A DNA stretch of 64,000 nt from JAPOXR01 sp965221815 (GCA_965221815.1 OZ244915.1:2914001-2978000), one strand, 5' to 3'. Positions 17,631 through 26,646 are shown, numbered from the stretch's first letter. Program-made: numbers and translations. The notes: a model not told the origin generated them from the sequence alone.

Positions 17631-17870
17631 CCGCAAAGGATCGCCAGAGCTTTGCGCAATTCTGCCATGGAGTTCCCTTTCATTGCTCCTTTCATGCTGT
17701 CTCCGTTTGACCCGACGGGACTCCACCAAATGAAACACGGATTTAATATCTCAATGACTCGATCAGAACGGTTGGCAGACAGTATAGTGACTGGCAGAAC
17801 GGTATTTCAGCCTGGCTCTTGCAAATTTCTCACATCCAACCTCCATCATGTGATGTCGGTTTCAGCCTGA

Positions 17871-18740
17871 ATGACCCGACTGATCAACAGTATCGGCAAC
17901 ATCGTGTCGGAATTCGATGTGGCAGTCCTTGATCAGTATGGCGTACTTCACAATGGTATCTCCGCATATGAAGGCGCAATACAAGCGGTTGATCAGCTCT
18001 CACCTGCCGGCAAACATGTCGTTATTCTATCGAATTCAGGCAAACGATCCGATTTCAATCGACGTCGTGTGGAGAAGATGGGATTCAGACTGAACCCGTC
18101 TGTCATTGTGGAAACATCCGGGGAGGCTGCCTGGAGAGATCTTCATTCTGGTGGGTCAGGCTTTCCAACACCTGTATGCCTCTTTCCTATCGAGAGTCAG
18201 GCCGGGGATGCCCAAAACTGGGCAAAAGGCAGCGACAGGATCAGGATCGTGAGTTCGCTCAACAAGGCCTCAGCCCTGCTGCTGATGGGGATTCCGCCCG
18301 ACGGAACCGGCGGCAATGTCCAAACAATTCTTGCGCGATCCCGGCCGACTGAACTGCCGCTGATTTGCATCAACCCTGACCGCACAGCGACAAGCGGGGA
18401 TGGGCTCACACTGGCCCCGGGTGTGCTGGCTGACCAATATACGGCCGGCGGCGGAACAGTCATCTGGTACGGGAAACCCCATCGTACCGTCTTTGACCAC
18501 GTACGCCAGCGTTTTGCCGACATTCCGGCAGGTCGCTTTCTCATGGTTGGGGATTCCCTCACCCACGACATTATGGGAGGCAAGAGCGCAGGATTTGCCA
18601 CATGTTTTGTGCGCGCGGGGATTCACTCTCCTTCGTTTCAGAGTGTGAACGCACGCCAGGATATTCACGAGCGCATTGAAAGTCTCTGCGGTGAACTCCA
18701 GATGCCGCATCCCGATTATTCACTCGACACATTGAGATGA
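17871..18740 (+). CDS. HAD-superfamily class IIA sugar-phosphatase-like hydrolase
   Basis: The 289-residue protein belongs to the NagD-like HAD-IIA family (TIGR01459 type). The nucleophile motif is VLDQYGVLHNG, with the Ser/Thr motif II in VVILSNSGKR, the Lys in GKPHRTVF and the acidic motif in MVGDSLTHDIMGG. It likely dephosphorylates a small sugar or polyol phosphate. It sits 4 bases upstream of the class II aldolase, in the same operon as an aldolase and an FGGY kinase, suggesting a role in clearing or recycling pathway phosphates. Confidence 0.85.
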   Translation: MTRLINSIGNIVSEFDVAVLDQYGVLHNGISAYEGAIQAVDQLSPAGKHVVILSNSGKRSDFNRRRVEKMGFRLNPSVIVETSGEAAWRDLHSGGSGFPTPVCLFPIESQAGDAQNWAKGSDRIRIVSSLNKASALLLMGIPPDGTGGNVQTILARSRPTELPLICINPDRTATSGDGLTLAPGVLADQYTAGGGTVIWYGKPHRTVFDHVRQRFADIPAGRFLMVGDSLTHDIMGGKSAGFATCFVRAGIHSPSFQSVNARQDIHERIESLCGELQMPHPDYSLDTLR

Positions 18741-18744
18741 CAGC

Positions 18745-19740
18745 ATGCCATCATTACCCGACATACCCCGGGAGTTTCTTTCTCTGTCGCAGCGAATTGG
18801 AAGTGATCGTCTGCTCGTACAAGGGGGCGGAGGCAATACGTCATTCAAGCAGGACGGTGTATTGTGGATCAAGGCGTCGGGGACAGAACTGTCCCGTGCC
18901 GATTCCGATGACATCTTCGTCGCGGTCGATGAATCGCGTGCGTTGGCTGAACTTGACGGCACGGGTGACGGGACCTGTCGGGAAGCCGTGATCGGTTCCA
19001 GATCCAACGACTTACCATCGATTGAAACGACATTTCATGCTCTGCTGCCACATCGTTTCGTTTTTCATTACCACTCTGTGCGCTCACTGGTCCATTCAAT
19101 TGCCATAGAGGGCCGGCAAACCCTCGACGACAAGCTCGCGGGGCTGAATTGGGTTTCTGTGCCCTATGTCCGCCCCGGGATTCCACTGTCCAAAGAGATT
19201 CGCCGGGCGTTTCTGAAAACCAATGCTGATATCTTCGTGTTGGAAAATCATGGTTTGATTGTCGCCGGTTCTGATTGCCCCCGGATCGCCGAAACAATTT
19301 CTGAACTGGAAAACCGTCTCGACATGCCAACGCGCAATGTCGATGCCGAAACTGGCGCGCCGCTTTCACTGCAGGGTTGGAAACCTTGCCCGCGGGCCAC
19401 CAGTCTTGCCAATGACAATGTCAGCTGTGCGCGGGCGGCGGCGGGGAGCTACTATCCTGACCATGTTGTGTTTCTCGGACCGGGAATTGATGTCGTGACA
19501 ATTGAACAATTGACACCCCAGCCAGACAGGTATGGCCCGGCCATGGTGATCCCATCAGTGTCTTCCTACTTGCGTGAAGATGCCCCGCGCGCAGCAGAAT
19601 CGATGTTGATTTGCCTCAATGACATTCTCTCGCGCATACCCGATGGATGGAAGTTGCAACCCCTCCGTCCGGAAGCGGAAGCTGAACTTCTCGGCTGGGA
19701 TGCCGAGACACATCGCAAGCGCATGGCGGCGCAGAGCTGA
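18745..19740 (+). CDS. Class II aldolase/adducin-family protein with extended C-terminus
   Basis: The N-terminal 190 residues form a class II aldolase domain (QGGGGNTSFK near the phosphate site, FHYHSVRSLVHS with zinc ligands, ENHGLIVAG with the third His). Residues about 200-331 are a C-terminal extension like that of RhaD/YuxG proteins, where a short-chain dehydrogenase domain is sometimes fused, though no Rossmann motif is seen here. It is in an operon with the HAD phosphatase before it and the FGGY kinase after it. The last 145 bp are duplicated at 22051-22197. Likely a sugar-phosphate aldolase of unknown substrate. Confidence 0.8.
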   Translation: MPSLPDIPREFLSLSQRIGSDRLLVQGGGGNTSFKQDGVLWIKASGTELSRADSDDIFVAVDESRALAELDGTGDGTCREAVIGSRSNDLPSIETTFHALLPHRFVFHYHSVRSLVHSIAIEGRQTLDDKLAGLNWVSVPYVRPGIPLSKEIRRAFLKTNADIFVLENHGLIVAGSDCPRIAETISELENRLDMPTRNVDAETGAPLSLQGWKPCPRATSLANDNVSCARAAAGSYYPDHVVFLGPGIDVVTIEQLTPQPDRYGPAMVIPSVSSYLREDAPRAAESMLICLNDILSRIPDGWKLQPLRPEAEAELLGWDAETHRKRMAAQS

Positions 19741-19924
19741 TCATGCCGTTATGTCTCGGAATCGACATCGGCACGTCCGGGGTCAGAACTTCGGTCATCA
19801 ATGCACAGAAACGGGAAGTGGCGTCGGCGCGGGTTGAAATGAAGGCCCCTGACAAGGTCGACGGACGCACCGTCCAGGATCCGTGGATCTGGTACCGCGC
19901 GGTGAATGATTGTCTTGACCAACA
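19596..19924. repeat. Direct repeat, copy 1 (aldolase 3' end plus kinase 5' end)
   Basis: This 329-bp segment recurs at 22051-22379, offset by 2455 bp with no length change and about six substitutions. It spans the aldolase stop and the first 60 kinase codons. Confidence 0.9.
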
Positions 19925-19940
19925 GGCGGGGCCGGTTTGA
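19743..19940 (+). pseudogene. Truncated 5' copy of the FGGY carbohydrate kinase
   Basis: This open frame has the first 61 codons of the kinase at 22198 (start MPLCLGIDIGTSGVRTSVIN), then leaves homology at LDQQAG and ends after two further codons. It keeps only the first ATP/phosphate motif and cannot be active. It directly precedes the XRE-ImmA gene and marks the left edge of the inserted or duplicated DNA. Confidence 0.9.
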
Positions 19941-19986
19941 CCGCCTCATCAGTCGTTGATTGCAGATGCTAATTTGCTTATATTTC

Positions 19987-20006
19987 TTGCATTACTAAAA
20001 ATGCAA
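19987..20006. promoter_or_regulatory. Palindromic operator upstream of XRE-ImmA gene
   Basis: A perfect 7-bp inverted repeat TTGCATT-N6-AATGCAA lies 24 bp before the ATG of the XRE-ImmA gene in an AT-rich leader. Position and symmetry suit an autoregulatory binding site for the encoded XRE helix-turn-helix protein; this is inference. Confidence 0.6.
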
Positions 20007-20029
20007 TATTTTTAACCTGGAGAAATCTG

Positions 20030-21136
20030 ATGGCAGGCCCGCTTATCGGTACACGAATTAAGGCCTTGCGGCAGGAACATGGACTCTCACAGGACCACGT
20101 GGCGAGTCTGTTGGGTTTCAAGAACCGGCAGACCATTTCGGCTATCGAGACCGGTGAACGGCAAGTGACGGCAACGGAACTCCTGCTGGCCGTCGAAAAG
20201 CTGAACATGCCGCTCGACTATTTCACTGATCCCTTTCGTCTGGATGGCGAAGGGCTGTTCTCCTGGCGGCAGAGGGGTGTCGGGCCATCCGAGCTGAAGG
20301 AATACGAACGGGTTGCGAGGCAGTGGATCGGCGGGTATCGAACAATGAGTGTGCAAGTCGGGCGCCCGTTGCCGCTCATGCGACGGGCACTCGGACTCAC
20401 CAGGCAGTCGAGATTGGAAGAGGCGGCGGAGGCCGGCGAGCGGTTCGCCGCCGAATTCGAGCTGGGAGATGTCCCAGCGCGTCAACTCGTGGCGATCATG
20501 GAGGAGCGGCTCGGAATTCTCGTGCTTATGGTCGATGCCATCAAGGGCATTTCCGGCGCAGCGTGCCGTCTGCCTGAACTGGACACGGTGCTGATAGCCC
20601 GGAATGAAGTCCAAGGGCGCCGGAACTTCGACCTGGCGCATGAGCTGTTTCACATCCTGACGTGGGATGCGATGCCCCCAGAACATGTAGAAGATCCTCA
20701 CGATTTCGGGGGCAATCGGGTGGAACGGCTCGCCAACAATTTTGCGGCGGCGGTGTTGATGCCGCAGGCAGTGGTGGACTCATTCGGTGATTGGGGACCT
20801 TTGGACGATGAAGGCTTGATCATGCAACTGAATGCCGCCGCAGACGATTTGAATGTGACTTCGTCGGCGTTGAGGTGGCGTCTGGTCACGCTTCAGCATT
20901 TGACCGGGACGCGAGCGTGGTCAATTCCAGAACTTGCTTTGCGGAATAATGGTCGCGAGAAGGCCAAGGAGGCACGACCACTTTTATTTTCGCGGCCTTT
21001 TGCGGAGGTTGTGGCACTGGCGATCGAGCGGGGGCATGTATCGGTTCGGCGCGCGACGAAGTTGCTCGGAGTTTCCTGTGAGGGTCTGGAGGAGTTGTTT
21101 TCGGCTTACGGTCTCGACTGCACGATCGACCTGTGA
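20030..21136 (+). CDS. XRE-family regulator fused to ImmA/IrrE metallopeptidase
   Basis: The 368-residue protein has an N-terminal helix-turn-helix of the XRE/Cro type (about residues 6-65, IKALRQEHGLSQDHVASLLGF and ISAIETGERQVT) and an ImmA/IrrE (COG2856) peptidase domain with zinc motif HELFH in FDLAHELFHILTWD and a distal Glu in RVERLANNFAAAVLMP. Such proteins are repressors or antitoxin-like partners in TA loci and mobile elements. It is preceded by GGAG and a palindromic operator, and its stop overlaps the PIN gene by 4 bases, implying a coupled pair. It is inserted within a duplicated aldolase-kinase junction. Confidence 0.88.
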   Translation: MAGPLIGTRIKALRQEHGLSQDHVASLLGFKNRQTISAIETGERQVTATELLLAVEKLNMPLDYFTDPFRLDGEGLFSWRQRGVGPSELKEYERVARQWIGGYRTMSVQVGRPLPLMRRALGLTRQSRLEEAAEAGERFAAEFELGDVPARQLVAIMEERLGILVLMVDAIKGISGAACRLPELDTVLIARNEVQGRRNFDLAHELFHILTWDAMPPEHVEDPHDFGGNRVERLANNFAAAVLMPQAVVDSFGDWGPLDDEGLIMQLNAAADDLNVTSSALRWRLVTLQHLTGTRAWSIPELALRNNGREKAKEARPLLFSRPFAEVVALAIERGHVSVRRATKLLGVSCEGLEELFSAYGLDCTIDL

Positions 21137-21657
21137 GTCGATCAATCGACCGTCAGACACCTGTTCTTCTGGACACGAATGCGATCATTGAGGTACATCG
21201 AATCGGTGCATGGCGAGCACTGGTCGGCGGGCTTCGCGTAGAGACTGTTGAAGACTGCATGACAGAAACGCAGACGGGCTTTCAAAAGCGGCGCTTGGAC
21301 CAAATGATCGTCGCGAGCGACCTCCGGGCATCATTGGCGGATGTACATGTTGTTAGCTCCAGGGAGCATGCAGAACTGGCAGTTCGGATTGAGGAGATCG
21401 CTCTGGATCAGGGAGAAGAGGCGCTCTGGTCACATGCATTGAGCCGACAAGGCGACTGGTTGCTATGCGGACCTGATCGCGCGAGCTTGCGATGCGGCGT
21501 CAGACTTGGTTTTCGGGAACGGATCGTTTCTCTTGAGACATTGCTCAAAAGAGTGGGGCATCGCCCGAAGATCATTCTTAAAAATCACTATCGGGAGAAG
21601 TGGCTTGAGAAGACTCTCGCAGAGTTCGTCCTTGCGGACAGAAGCAGTGATTTATAG
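21133..21657 (+). CDS. PIN-domain-like protein, partner of XRE-ImmA
   Basis: The 174-residue product looks like a PIN-fold RNase: the first Asp in PVLLDTNAIIEVHR, a central Glu in CMTETQTG, and late acidic residues in WLLCGPDRASL, in the usual order and spacing. PIN proteins act as toxins that cleave RNA. It starts with GTG overlapping the XRE-ImmA stop by 4 bases. It is longer than VapC toxins (about 130 aa) with a basic C-terminal extension. As the second gene of the pair it is the likely toxin or effector, an inference from context. Confidence 0.75.
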   Translation: MSRSIDRQTPVLLDTNAIIEVHRIGAWRALVGGLRVETVEDCMTETQTGFQKRRLDQMIVASDLRASLADVHVVSSREHAELAVRIEEIALDQGEEALWSHALSRQGDWLLCGPDRASLRCGVRLGFRERIVSLETLLKRVGHRPKIILKNHYREKWLEKTLAEFVLADRSSDL

Positions 21658-21967
21658 AACGCAGTCGGGAACCGTGAGTTCAGTTAGCAAATATTGGTGA
21701 AATGAGTTCTGTGGCATCGGCCGTCTCTCTATTTGGAAGGATTTGGTTTCTGTGAGACCGGGTTCAACGATGATGCGGATCACATCGAAACCGTCCCGGT
21801 GGGTTTTTGCGACAGCGGCGACCTGATCACACGGGTGTTTGAAAATACTATCCTTATCGATGGACCAGATGAGATATTTCGTCATCTTGAACCTGTCGAT
21901 CACCTTGTCGGCCCGTTCGCCGATCCCGGCATCGGCCGTGAGACCCCGCTGGCCGACACGCCTGCCG

Positions 21968-22197
21968 CCAGTCTCGCCAGTGACAATGTCAGCTGTGCGC
22001 GGGCGGGCGCGGGAAATGATGATCCTGACCCTGTCGTGTTTCTCGGGTCGAGAATCGATGTTGATTGGCCTCAATGACATTCTCTCGCGCATACCCGGTG
22101 GATGGAAGTTGCAGCCCCTCCGTCCGGAAGCGGAAGCTGAACTTCTCGGCTGGGATGCCGAGACACATCGCAAGCGCATGGCGACACAGAGCTGATC
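21968..22197 (+). pseudogene. Decayed 3' piece of class II aldolase gene
   Basis: Bases 21968-22050 match the aldolase coding region at about 19400-19490 only moderately, then the match jumps (about 115 bp deleted between short GATGT repeats) to 19596 and continues at near identity to the stop codon 22195-22197. It lacks the aldolase active site and is not in a useful frame. It directly precedes the intact kinase and marks the right edge of the insertion. Confidence 0.8.
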
Positions 22198-22379
22198 ATG
22201 CCGTTATGTCTCGGAATCGACATCGGCACGTCCGGGGTCAGAACTTCGGTCATCAATGCACAGAAACGGGAAGTGGCGTCGGCGCGGGTTGAAATGAAGG
22301 CCCCTGACAAGGTCGACGGACGCGCCGTCCAGGATCCGTGGATCTGGTACCGCGCGGTGAATGATTGTCTTGACCAACA
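22051..22379. repeat. Direct repeat, copy 2
   Basis: This is the second copy of the 329-bp segment at 19596-19924. It includes the aldolase 3' end and the kinase start. High identity suggests a recent event or ongoing conversion. Confidence 0.9.
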
Positions 22380-23484
22380 AGCAGAGCGGCTCACCGATGA
22401 AGGCTTGTCGATACGCGATATCGGTGCATTGGCGGTCGACGGGACCTCGGGAACGCTGATGCTTGCCGACAAGAATCTCGATCCTGTGACCTTTGGTCTG
22501 ATGTACAATTCCGGAAATTTTTTCAGCGAGGCTGAAATTATCGGACAGATCGCACCATCAGATAGTATTGCTCTGGGACCATCTTCGGCGCTTGCGCGGT
22601 TGCTGTTTGCCCAAAAACTTACCGATGCCAAACATGCTGCATTTGCGTTCCATCAAGCCGATTGGATTGCTGCGAAGCTCTTGGGACAGGGCGGTTCTTC
22701 TGACGAAAACAATGTCCTGAAACTCGGCTATGACCTCCAATCAAATTGCTGGCCTGAATGGCTTGGGCAAACGGGTGTGCGCACTGAATTGTTGCCGGCG
22801 GTTCACCCGGTCGGGGACACTCTCGGTCGGATCAATCCCCTGATGGCAGCACGTTACGGTTTCAGCCAGAATACACATATTGTCGCTGGTACGACCGATG
22901 GAAATGCCGCCTTCCTGGCTTCGGGAGCCTCTGAGATCGGCGAAGCTTCAACGTCTCTGGGCACCACCCTGGCAATCAAATTGATTTCACACCAACCTGT
23001 GACCTGCCCGAAACGCGGTGTCTACAGCCACCGTCTCTTTGGCCGCTGGCTTGCTGGCGGTGCGTCCAATACCGGTGGCGGTGCACTTTTGTCGCACTTT
23101 TCCCGTGAGGAGATCAAAACACTGCAATCTCATTTGTGTCCCTTTGATGATACGGGTCTCGACTATTACCCGCTTGCCGGAATCGGAGAGAGATTTCCGA
23201 TCAATGATCCGCATCTCCAGTCACGAGTCACACCAAGACCGGAAAGTGATGCAAGATTTTTACAGGGATTGCTGGAAGGAATTGCGCGGGTCGAACGCAG
23301 CGCTTACGATACGCTCTTCGAGCTGGGCGGACCGCCAGTGCGTTCGGTCACCACCACCGGAGGCGGAGCACTCAGCGATCCCTGGACGAAAATCCGTCAG
23401 CGTATACTGAATTGCCCTGTATCGGTGGCGCGTGCTGATGCCGCATTCGGAACGGCTCTGGTTGCACATAGATCGAGCCACTGA
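22198..23484 (+). CDS. FGGY-family carbohydrate kinase
   Basis: The 428-residue kinase has the N-terminal phosphate motif LGIDIGTSGVRTSV, the substrate-domain AVDGTSGTLML, the second phosphate motif around VAGTTDGNAAFLASGASEIG and EASTSLGTTLAIK, and the C-terminal adenosine motif TTTGGGALSDPWTKIRQ with AAFGTALVA. At 428 aa it is shorter than xylulokinase or glycerol kinase (about 490-500). It likely phosphorylates a ketose or sugar acid upstream of the class II aldolase. Its original position was directly behind the aldolase; about 2.4 kb now intervene. Confidence 0.9.
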   Translation: MPLCLGIDIGTSGVRTSVINAQKREVASARVEMKAPDKVDGRAVQDPWIWYRAVNDCLDQQAERLTDEGLSIRDIGALAVDGTSGTLMLADKNLDPVTFGLMYNSGNFFSEAEIIGQIAPSDSIALGPSSALARLLFAQKLTDAKHAAFAFHQADWIAAKLLGQGGSSDENNVLKLGYDLQSNCWPEWLGQTGVRTELLPAVHPVGDTLGRINPLMAARYGFSQNTHIVAGTTDGNAAFLASGASEIGEASTSLGTTLAIKLISHQPVTCPKRGVYSHRLFGRWLAGGASNTGGGALLSHFSREEIKTLQSHLCPFDDTGLDYYPLAGIGERFPINDPHLQSRVTPRPESDARFLQGLLEGIARVERSAYDTLFELGGPPVRSVTTTGGGALSDPWTKIRQRILNCPVSVARADAAFGTALVAHRSSH

Positions 23485-23833
23485 GGGCAAATGGAGCCAC
23501 GGGTGACAGCCTCAACGTCGTCATCCGGACGAACCCATCACTGCCTTTATGGTCAGCCCAGCACTGCCCCTTCTACCGCAAAAACACAAGCACCAACATT
23601 GTGGATTATGAGGCACAAATGGTCGCTTCACTGTCCGCTATAGACGCTTCACGACAGGTGTGACCACCTGCCAAGCAACACGCGCTCCCGGGCGCGCTGC
23701 GCCAAAACAGCTCTTGCAATTGCCGCTTTCTGGACCTACATGAAGCCTTGACATCGGCGGTGCGGCGTCCAAACCCGTAACCTCCATCAGAATCGATTGG
23801 ACGGGCCGCGGCCCGTTTTTTTATGGAAGCCTT
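23485..23833. other. Leader region of the rimP operon
   Basis: No gene is supported. It carries a consensus -35-like TTGACA at 23748-23753 without a convincing -10 at normal spacing, and an intrinsic terminator (23801-23822) 11 bases before the rimP start. It probably contains the operon promoter and an attenuator. Confidence 0.5.
23801..23822 (+). terminator. Intrinsic terminator/attenuator directly before rimP
   Basis: The stem ACGGGCC/GGCCCGT (23801-23816, 2-base loop) is followed by a T run to 23822. Because it sits just before the rimP-nusA-infB operon and points into it, it may attenuate the operon, with NusA as a candidate feedback factor; or it ends a short upstream transcript. Confidence 0.8.
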
Positions 23834-24370
23834 ATGCCAGATCTTGTTGCCGTAACAACGACTGAATTGCGGATTGCTGAAATCGTTGAACCCGAACTGA
23901 CCCGAATGGGATATGATCTGGTACGTGTGCGTATAGGCGGTGGTCGAACGACACAATTGCAGATCATGGCTGAACGGAAAGATGGCAGGATGGAGATTGA
24001 TGACTGCGCAGAGCTGTCAAAGACCGTGTCAGGGCTTCTGGATGTGGAAAATCCGATCGCGGATACCTATCGTCTGGAAGTGTCATCCCCCGGAATCGAT
24101 CGCCCCCTGACCCGAATCGGCGACTTTATCGCCTGGAAAGGCCATCTCGCGAGGATTGACCTTGCCGAACCTATTGAAGGGCGGCGCAGATTCAAGGGAA
24201 CAATTGTCGATGTCAGGGGCAGCAGGATTGATGTGCGGAGCGGTCATATCGACATTGCTTTCGACTTTGAGTCGGTCGCCAATGCAAGACTTGTGATCAC
24301 CGATGACCTTTTACATGCAACCGGGCCCATCAGAGACCAACAGGAAACTGGAGAAAGAGAACAGCCATGA
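23834..24370 (+). CDS. rimP: Ribosome maturation factor RimP
   Basis: RimP assists 30S subunit maturation. The 178-residue protein has the N-terminal alpha-beta domain (GYDLVRVRIGGGRTTQLQIM, DDCAELSKTVSGLLD) with the conserved YRLEVSSPGIDRPL motif at the hinge, and a C-terminal SH3-like domain. It is first in the conserved operon rimP-nusA-ylxR-infB and overlaps nusA by 4 bases. Confidence 0.95.
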   Translation: MPDLVAVTTTELRIAEIVEPELTRMGYDLVRVRIGGGRTTQLQIMAERKDGRMEIDDCAELSKTVSGLLDVENPIADTYRLEVSSPGIDRPLTRIGDFIAWKGHLARIDLAEPIEGRRRFKGTIVDVRGSRIDVRSGHIDIAFDFESVANARLVITDDLLHATGPIRDQQETGEREQP

Positions 24371-25989
24371 CGATAGCGGGAGCAAACAAGCTCGAACTGG
24401 TGCAGATTGCTGAATCCGTGGCCCAGGAAAAAATGATTGACCGATCATTGGTTATTGAGGCCATTGAAGATTCGCTCGGCAAGGCAGCCCGTATGAAATA
24501 TGGTATTGACCGCGATATCCGCGTGAGTGTCGATCCCGATACCGGCGATCAGGCCGTCATGCGCGTCCATACCGTTGTCGAAGAGGTCGAAGACAACAAT
24601 ATTGAAATCTCGATTGAAGACGCCCGCAAGCAAAACCCGGACACACAGATTGGCGATGAAATCAAAGAGCCTCTCGAGCCGTTTGACATGAACCGGATTC
24701 TCGCAACCACGTCAAAGCAGGTTCTGTTGCAGAAAGTCAGGGAAGCCGAGCGCGAGCGGCAATATGAAGAATTCAAGGATCGCGTTGGAACGGTGATCGT
24801 CGGCACCGTCAAACGCGAAGAATTCGGCAATATTATTGTCGATCTCACACGTGGCGAAGCCATCCTCCGTCGTGATCAGAAAATTGGCCGCGAAAGCTAC
24901 GGCAACGGCGAACGGTTACGCGCCTACATTACCGAAGTGCGCAAGGAGACTCGCGGCCCGCAGATCTTTTTGTCACGCTCTGCCAATGAATTTATGGTTG
25001 AGTTGTTTCGTAGCGAAGTTCCGGAAATCTACGACAATCTGATTGAAATCCGCCGCGTCGCGCGTGATCCCGGGTCGCGGGCAAAAATTGCCGTCGCATC
25101 CAAGGAAACCAGCGTTGACCCCGTCGGGGCATGTGTTGGCATGCGCGGTTCCCGCGTACAGGCCGTGGTGAATGAACTTCAGGGCGAGCGTATTGACGTC
25201 ATCCCATGGACCGATAATCCGGTAGATTTTATCGTCAGTTCGCTTCAGCCAGCGCGAGTCTCCAAGGTCATGCTCGACGAAAACGGAATTCCGACACAGG
25301 TGGTTGTTCCCGATGAACAATTATCACTGGCGATCGGGCGACGTGGGCAAAATGTACGCTTGGCCTGCGAATTGACGGGTTTTGACATCACCATCATCAC
25401 CGAAACGAAGGAGATGGAGAACCGCCAAGCGGAATTCGCCAAGATGACAGAGGATTTGATGTCTGCCTTGGAAATCGATGAGGTCTTTGCCCAGCATCTG
25501 GTCGCCGAAGGATTTGATCAGGTGGAGACATTGGCGACCAGCAGCCTCGAAGAGCTAGCCGCGCTTGATGGAATCGATGACGAAATCGCAGCAACATTGA
25601 AATCACGGGCGCAGGAGTTTGTTGATGAAGAAAACAAGGAGTTGATGCGCCAGGCACGCGAGCATGGACTTGAAGATGATCTGGCAGAATTTGCCTATCT
25701 TTCTCCACGGATGCTGTTTGCGCTGGCCAGTGCCGAGGGCGACAAAAAGGTCACCAGTCTGAGCGAGTTTGCTTCCTGCGATATGTATGAACTGGTCGGC
25801 GAATATATCGTCGTCAACAACCGGAAAAGGTGGGAAAAGGGCCTTCTTGAGGATTGCGACATCACCCTGGAAGAAGCCCGGCAGCTGATTATTCGCGCGC
25901 GGCTTGCTGCGGGCCTGTTGCAGCCGGAGGAGGCAGAAGAACTGCTCAGGAAGGATGAAGACCCGACCCAGATATTTGAAGTGGCCTAG
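24367..25989 (+). CDS. nusA: Transcription termination/antitermination factor NusA
   Basis: NusA binds RNA polymerase and modulates pausing, termination and antitermination. The 540-residue protein has the N-terminal RNAP-binding domain (about 1-125), an S1 domain (about 135-200), two KH domains (VGACVGMRGSRVQAV and LSLAIGRRGQNVRLA) and a C-terminal acidic helix-hairpin region with repeats (about 355-430). Its ATG overlaps the rimP stop. Length is typical of alphaproteobacterial NusA. Confidence 0.97.
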   Translation: MTIAGANKLELVQIAESVAQEKMIDRSLVIEAIEDSLGKAARMKYGIDRDIRVSVDPDTGDQAVMRVHTVVEEVEDNNIEISIEDARKQNPDTQIGDEIKEPLEPFDMNRILATTSKQVLLQKVREAERERQYEEFKDRVGTVIVGTVKREEFGNIIVDLTRGEAILRRDQKIGRESYGNGERLRAYITEVRKETRGPQIFLSRSANEFMVELFRSEVPEIYDNLIEIRRVARDPGSRAKIAVASKETSVDPVGACVGMRGSRVQAVVNELQGERIDVIPWTDNPVDFIVSSLQPARVSKVMLDENGIPTQVVVPDEQLSLAIGRRGQNVRLACELTGFDITIITETKEMENRQAEFAKMTEDLMSALEIDEVFAQHLVAEGFDQVETLATSSLEELAALDGIDDEIAATLKSRAQEFVDEENKELMRQAREHGLEDDLAEFAYLSPRMLFALASAEGDKKVTSLSEFASCDMYELVGEYIVVNNRKRWEKGLLEDCDITLEEARQLIIRARLAAGLLQPEEAEELLRKDEDPTQIFEVA

Positions 25990-26007
25990 GAGCGAGGAGC
26001 AAAGGAA

Positions 26008-26646
26008 TTGGGAAGGGCTGGCCGGAAAAATCGTCCGGAAATTCCAGAGCGGCGCTGTATCGCGACACGAACCTCCATGCCCAAAACCGCGTTGGTTCGA
26101 TTTGTGGTCAGTCCCGATGGTCTGATGACACCCGATCTTGCGGAGAAGCTTCCGGGCCGGGGTTATTGGGTCTCCTCCGATCACCAGTCACTGGAAGAAG
26201 TCGTGCAAAAGAAACTCTTCGCGCGGGCAGTCGGCAAAAGCGTCAAGATTCCCGAAGACCTGGCTGCCAATGTCGAAACGGGATTGATCACCAGACTCTC
26301 CGGGCTCATCGCTCTGGCGCGCAAATCCGGTGGCGCCGTCGGCGGCTTCGAGAAAGTTCAGGAAGCCATCCTTGCAAAACGGGTCGGCTTGCTGCTACAT
26401 GCAATTGACGGTTCGCAACGGCAACGGGCAAAACTGAGTCGTCTTCTGGAGTTGCCGGAAACTTGCATTTGCCTCACGGCTACGGAATTGGGTTTGGCAT
26501 TCGGGCGCGATTCTGTCATACACGCAGCAATTTTCAAAGGTGCTTTGGCCGCCAAGATCTCTCGTGAAAGCATGCGACTCACGAAATTGCGGGGCATCTC
26601 GCGACCGCAACATAAACCATTGTCCTTGGAACCCGCCATGACGTGA
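26008..26646 (+). CDS. ylxR: YlxR-family RNA-binding protein with L7Ae-like C-terminal domain
   Basis: The N-terminal 80 residues are a YlxR/DUF448 domain (RRCIATRTSMPKTALVRFVV, GRGYWVSSDHQSLEEV) that binds RNA and is always found between nusA and infB. The C-terminal part (about 95-190) resembles an L7Ae/L30e fold (GLIALARKSGGAVGGFEKV, GLLLHAIDGSQRQRAKL). The start is TTG 26008, preceded by AAAGG. Such two-domain versions are usual in alphaproteobacteria. Confidence 0.88.
   Translation: MGRAGRKNRPEIPERRCIATRTSMPKTALVRFVVSPDGLMTPDLAEKLPGRGYWVSSDHQSLEEVVQKKLFARAVGKSVKIPEDLAANVETGLITRLSGLIALARKSGGAVGGFEKVQEAILAKRVGLLLHAIDGSQRQRAKLSRLLELPETCICLTATELGLAFGRDSVIHAAIFKGALAAKISRESMRLTKLRGISRPQHKPLSLEPAMT

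Noticed and set aside
21652..22179. Leftward 175-codon frame
   Set aside because: Covers the decayed aldolase piece in the opposite strand; no recognisable domain.
23748..23776. Full sigma70 promoter before rimP
   Set aside because: TTGACA is clear but no acceptable -10 lies at 15-19 bp spacing, so I only report the -35-like box.
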